Assembly: GCA_016219235.1 (NCBI GenBank)
Contig: JACRBO010000744.1
Coordinates: 1-7,106, forward strand
Length of the DNA: 7,106 nucleotides
Reading direction: 5' to 3'
DNA from: Chloroflexota bacterium
GTDB lineage: Bacteria > Chloroflexota > Anaerolineae > Fen-1058
Shown: in pieces, positions 4,820 through 7,106 of the stretch
Position numbering within the stretch: position 1 is the first letter of the stretch
Layout: each line of letters opens with the position of its first letter
Notes under the pieces: generated by a model
Databases searched by the model: none
What the model was told of the DNA's origin: nothing
The model's input: the letters and a program-made list of their open reading frames with translations, nothing else
Translations under genes and position numbers: made by a program

Positions 4820-4968
4820 ATTGATTCAGTGTGGCTAAATCTGGTTGATGAAATGACGGGCGTAGACCTCGGAGGTTTTCACCGGCTCATGCGCCGTGTT
4901 GATCGTCTCAGAAAACCTCCGAGGTCTTGACCGGCGATCAACCAGAGTTAGCCACACCCTATTGATTC
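4820..4968. mobile_element. MITE-like element with terminal inverted repeats and 8-bp flanking direct repeats
   Basis: The outer arms 4829-4849 and 4937-4957 (GTGTGGCTAA...GGTTGAT) are 21 nt and match at 20 positions. The whole is bracketed by direct repeats ATTGATTC at 4820-4827 and 4961-4968, as expected for a target-site duplication. The body between them is 133 bp (4828-4960) and has no gene. A second inverted repeat of the AGACCTCGGAGGT family is nested inside. One extra base on the left and three on the right lie between the arms and the direct repeats, so the ends are not perfectly symmetric. It lies just before the ribosome site of the YhhN-like gene. No transposase is in the window, so mobility would depend on one elsewhere. 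Confidence 0.5.
4864..4927. repeat. Perfect 17-bp inverted repeat of the AGACCTCGGAGGT family, nested
   Basis: AGACCTCGGAGGTTTTC (4864-4880) and its exact inverse (4911-4927) enclose a 30-nt loop. The arms extend the copy at 2348-2383 by two bases, but the loops are unrelated in length and sequence. It is centred inside the larger inverted repeat 4829-4957, producing a nested stem. Confidence 0.8.
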
Positions 4969-4984
4969 CGGGAGGAGACACCGC

Positions 4985-5641
4985 ATGGCGACCACGTCTC
5001 GATCGCGTCCGCTGCAATTTGCATTACTGGCAATCGGTCTGATTAGCGCGCTGTTGTTCATCGCCGAAGTGGGTAAAGCCTTCGTCGTGGTGCGCGTGAT
5101 CTTGAAGAGCGTACCGCTGCTGTGCCTCATGGTGTGGGTGCGCCTCACTGCGCGCGATCGCTATGCAAACTTGATCCTCGCCGGATTGATCTTCTCTCTC
5201 GCGGGTGACATTCTCCTCGAAATCAGCGCCGACTTGTTCGTGCCGGGGCTGATTGCTTTTTTGATCGGGCACGTGTGGTACATCGCCGCGTTTTTGTCGG
5301 TGACGCGCGAATTGAAGTGGCCGCGTGTATTGCCCTTTGCCGCGTGGGTCGTTCTCGCGTATCTGCTGTTGTTCCCAAACCTGAAAGGCATGGCGCTGCC
5401 CGTGGCCGCTTACGTGATCGTCATCGGTTCGATGATGTGGCGCGCCAGCGCGACGATCGCCAGTCCCGTTTTGCGCTGGCAAGGGCTGGCCCTGATCGGC
5501 GCGATTCTGTTCGGCCTGAGTGATACGCTGTTGGCGTTCAAGAAATTCAGCGGCGTGACCATTGGGCCGCACTTCACGGTAATCGGGCTGTATTGGCTGG
5601 GACAGTTCGGTTTGGCCTTATCAGTCCAGAGGTTAAAGTGA
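4985..5641 (+). CDS. YhhN/TMEM86 family membrane protein (lysoplasmalogenase-like)
   Basis: This 218-residue protein has about eight hydrophobic helices (roughly 11-29, 33-52, 60-78, 83-104, 113-130, 135-152, 162-184, 194-214), the family norm. Conserved family features are KSVP (41-44), the AGD motif with D75 (SLAGDILLE), GHVWY with H96 and Y99, LFGLSD with D180, and YWLGQ (203-207). TMEM86B and a characterised bacterial member hydrolyse the vinyl-ether bond of lysoplasmalogens; many bacterial members are untested. The protein would act in the cytoplasmic membrane. ATG 4985 is preceded by a strong GGAGGAG (4971-4977) seven bases away. Its TGA stop overlaps the GTG start of the transporter gene, so the two are coupled. 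The repeat element directly upstream may have separated this operon from older regulatory DNA. Confidence 0.85.
   Translation: MATTSRSRPLQFALLAIGLISALLFIAEVGKAFVVVRVILKSVPLLCLMVWVRLTARDRYANLILAGLIFSLAGDILLEISADLFVPGLIAFLIGHVWYIAAFLSVTRELKWPRVLPFAAWVVLAYLLLFPNLKGMALPVAAYVIVIGSMMWRASATIASPVLRWQGLALIGAILFGLSDTLLAFKKFSGVTIGPHFTVIGLYWLGQFGLALSVQRLK
5628..5632 (+). promoter_or_regulatory. Ribosome binding site that fixes the transporter start
   Basis: AGAGG (5628-5632) lies five bases before GTG 5638, inside the last codons of the YhhN-like gene. The only in-frame earlier start, TTG 5593, has no such site and would add 15 residues encoded by overlapping YhhN sequence. Confidence 0.6.
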
Positions 5642-7086
5642 CGGCTATACCGCCGTTGCTGGTCTGGAAGAAGATCGCCTATGGCGCAGGCGACAGCGGC
5701 TTCGCGCTCACGTCCACCGCTCTGGCGATCCTCTATCTTGATTTCCTCATCAACGTCGTCGGGTTGGAGCCTGGTCTCGCCGGCATTTCGATCGGGGTGG
5801 GGCGGATCTGGGACGCTTTCAACGATCTCTTCATCGGCACGCTGAGCGATCGCACCCGATCGCGCTGGGGCCGCCGTCGGCCGTACCTGTTGTTCGGTTC
5901 GGTGCCGCTGGGCATCGCTTTCATCTTGATGTGGTTCGTGCCCGCGACCGACGATAAGACGCTGTTGACGATCTACTACACGGCGATGTACATCGTGTTC
6001 GATACGTTATTCACGTTGGTAAATGTACCCTATATTGCGCTGACGCCTGAAATCGCGCCCACTTACGATCAGCGCACCTCGCTGCATTCGTATCGTATGG
6101 CCTTCTCGATCGGCTTCGGCCTGATCGGGGCGATCGCGCCGCTGGCGCTGGTCGACGCCATCAGCGGGCCGGGCGCGTCGCTGGACACACGCCGATCGGC
6201 TTACGCGACGATGGCGGCCATCCTGGGTATTTTGAGCATCATTCCAATCTGCCTGACGTTTGCCACCACGCGCGAAAACCCGGCCTTTCAAGATTTGCCA
6301 ACGCCGGGCGTGCGTGAATCGTTCCGCATCGCGGCCAGCAACCGGGCATTTCTGATTGCGGCGGGTGTGTATCTGCTGACGTGGATTCCGATCGATTTGA
6401 TTCAGTTCGTGCTGGTGTTCTTGATCCGCGATTACTTCGGATTGGGTGGCGGCGATCGGGATGTGATCTTTGCGCTGCTGTTTGGCATCGCGGTGCTGGC
6501 GCTGCCGTTGTGGGTGCGGGTGGCCGAGCGCTGGAATAAGCCGCGTGCTTATCAGGTCGGGATGTTGTTTCTGGCACTGGTGTTAGTGGTGCTGAGCCTG
6601 ACGCCGTCCAACCAGACAGCGGCGGCCTTCATCATCGCCGCCTTTGCGGGCGTGGGCATCTCTGCTGCGCATGCGATCCCGCTGGCGATTGTACCCGACA
6701 CCATCGAGTGGGATGAACTGCGCTCGTCCAACCGGCAAGAGGCCGCCTATTACAGTGTGATCACGCTGATTCAGAAGGTGGTCAGCGCGGGCACGATCGC
6801 GTTGACGGGCGCCTTGCTGGCGGCGACCGGCTATGTGCAAAACGCCGTGAGTCAACCTGAAGCGGCCATCGGCGCGATTCGCTTTCTCTCCGGCCCGCTG
6901 CCCGCACTCTTCTTTGTGGCCGGTATCGCACTGTGTGCGTTCTACCCCATTTCGCGCGAGAAGCACGCCCGCATTCTGCGCGCCCTCGACAAGAAACGCG
7001 CGCTCCGCCAGCATTCAGACGCTGGTCAGGCGCGAACCGAAGCGCAGCCCGAAGCCGTCGAGATCGGCGATGGTGAAGGTGTGTAG
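5638..7086 (+). CDS. GPH-family (MelB-like, MFS_2) cation symporter
   Basis: This 482-residue protein has about 12 membrane helices. Helix 2 carries RIWDAFNDLFIG (56-67), with D59 and D63 spaced like the cation-binding D55 and D59 of MelB. The loop SDRTRSRWGRRRPY (70-83) is the family's charged loop between helices 2 and 3. NVPYIALTPE (129-138) and the RTSLHSYR stretch (146-153) are also typical. In the C-terminal half VPDTIEWDE (352-360) and K380 match the region of MelB K377. The family couples Na+ or H+ to import of sugars or other solutes; it also includes animal MFSD2A, a lysophospholipid carrier. The substrate here is unknown. Start GTG 5638 overlaps the upstream stop as GTGA, with AGAGG five bases ahead. 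The last 43 residues are a hydrophilic, probably cytoplasmic tail. The stop is TAG 7084-7086. Confidence 0.88.
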   Translation: MTAIPPLLVWKKIAYGAGDSGFALTSTALAILYLDFLINVVGLEPGLAGISIGVGRIWDAFNDLFIGTLSDRTRSRWGRRRPYLLFGSVPLGIAFILMWFVPATDDKTLLTIYYTAMYIVFDTLFTLVNVPYIALTPEIAPTYDQRTSLHSYRMAFSIGFGLIGAIAPLALVDAISGPGASLDTRRSAYATMAAILGILSIIPICLTFATTRENPAFQDLPTPGVRESFRIAASNRAFLIAAGVYLLTWIPIDLIQFVLVFLIRDYFGLGGGDRDVIFALLFGIAVLALPLWVRVAERWNKPRAYQVGMLFLALVLVVLSLTPSNQTAAAFIIAAFAGVGISAAHAIPLAIVPDTIEWDELRSSNRQEAAYYSVITLIQKVVSAGTIALTGALLAATGYVQNAVSQPEAAIGAIRFLSGPLPALFFVAGIALCAFYPISREKHARILRALDKKRALRQHSDAGQARTEAQPEAVEIGDGEGV

Positions 7087-7097
7087 ACGGTTGTTGC

Positions 7098-7106
7098 AGA
7101 CCTGAC
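7098..7106. repeat. Start of another AGACCTGACAGGT-type repeat, cut by the window end
   Basis: AGACCTGAC begins 11 bases after the transporter stop. It matches the first nine bases expected for the AGACCTG(T/A)CAGGT palindrome seen at 2014, 2066 and 4805. Only nine bases are visible. Confidence 0.4.

Noticed and set aside
2014..4927. CRISPR array, considered because of repeated palindromes
   Set aside because: Copies are few, irregularly spaced by hundreds to thousands of bases, in both orientations, and no cas genes are present.
5024..5572. 182-residue minus-strand open frame
   Set aside because: Opposite the YhhN-like gene; rich in Gln, Arg and His with no domain, as expected from antisense of a hydrophobic protein.

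Overview
The window looks like chromosomal DNA of a GC-rich free-living bacterium. The best guess is a Chloroflexota (Anaerolineae-like) genome. That guess rests on the gene mix, on a small four-cysteine protein of a type I associate with that phylum, and on gaps packed with short palindromic repeats. It is an inference from memory; no search was run, and there are no phylogenetic markers (rRNA, ribosomal proteins), tRNAs, CRISPR arrays or transposase genes here.

Layout. (1) Positions 1-57 hold the last 18 codons of an unidentified plus-strand gene. A 23-nt-arm hairpin (64-121) follows and separates it from a convergent minus-strand pair. (2) The minus pair is a YbaK/ProX-like aminoacyl-tRNA deacylase (1260-1772) translationally coupled by ATGA to a CPBP-family membrane protease (139-1263). 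A possible leaderless promoter sits directly before the YbaK start. (3) Positions 1773-2081 have no gene but are almost entirely built of hairpins and nested repeats. (4) A 60-residue double-CxxC zinc-ribbon-like protein lies on the minus strand (2082-2264). It diverges from a plus-strand cluster across a gap with a 20-bp dyad, a perfect 15-bp inverted repeat and a sigma70-like promoter. (5) The plus cluster is a histidine phosphatase (2440-3177), a DinB/ClbS-like four-helix protein (3196-3642) and a 55-residue Pmp3/YqaE membrane peptide (3653-3820). (6) After a repeat (3827-3896) comes a PhzF-family isomerase-like enzyme (3912-4799). (7) Positions 4800-4984 hold a palindrome and then a 133-bp element with near-perfect terminal inverted repeats flanked by 8-bp direct repeats, which resembles a MITE. 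(8) The last operon couples a YhhN/TMEM86-family membrane protein (4985-5641) to a GPH/MelB-type (MFS_2) symporter (5638-7086) by a GTGA overlap.

How the genes may work together. The protein genes are individually ordinary. The most suggestive pairing is the YhhN (lysoplasmalogenase family) gene with an MFS_2 transporter, a superfamily branch that includes the animal lysophospholipid carrier MFSD2A. A lysolipid uptake and breakdown pair is possible but unproven. The phosphatase, DinB-like and Pmp3 genes form a tight operon that may be stress related.

The more unusual content is between the genes. One palindromic motif, AGACCTNNNAGGT, occurs seven times plus a cut copy at the window end, always outside genes. 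A second signal, the palindrome CGATCG, is strongly over-represented inside genes (21 copies counted by eye). I see no clear sign of a defence system or other novel multi-gene machine.
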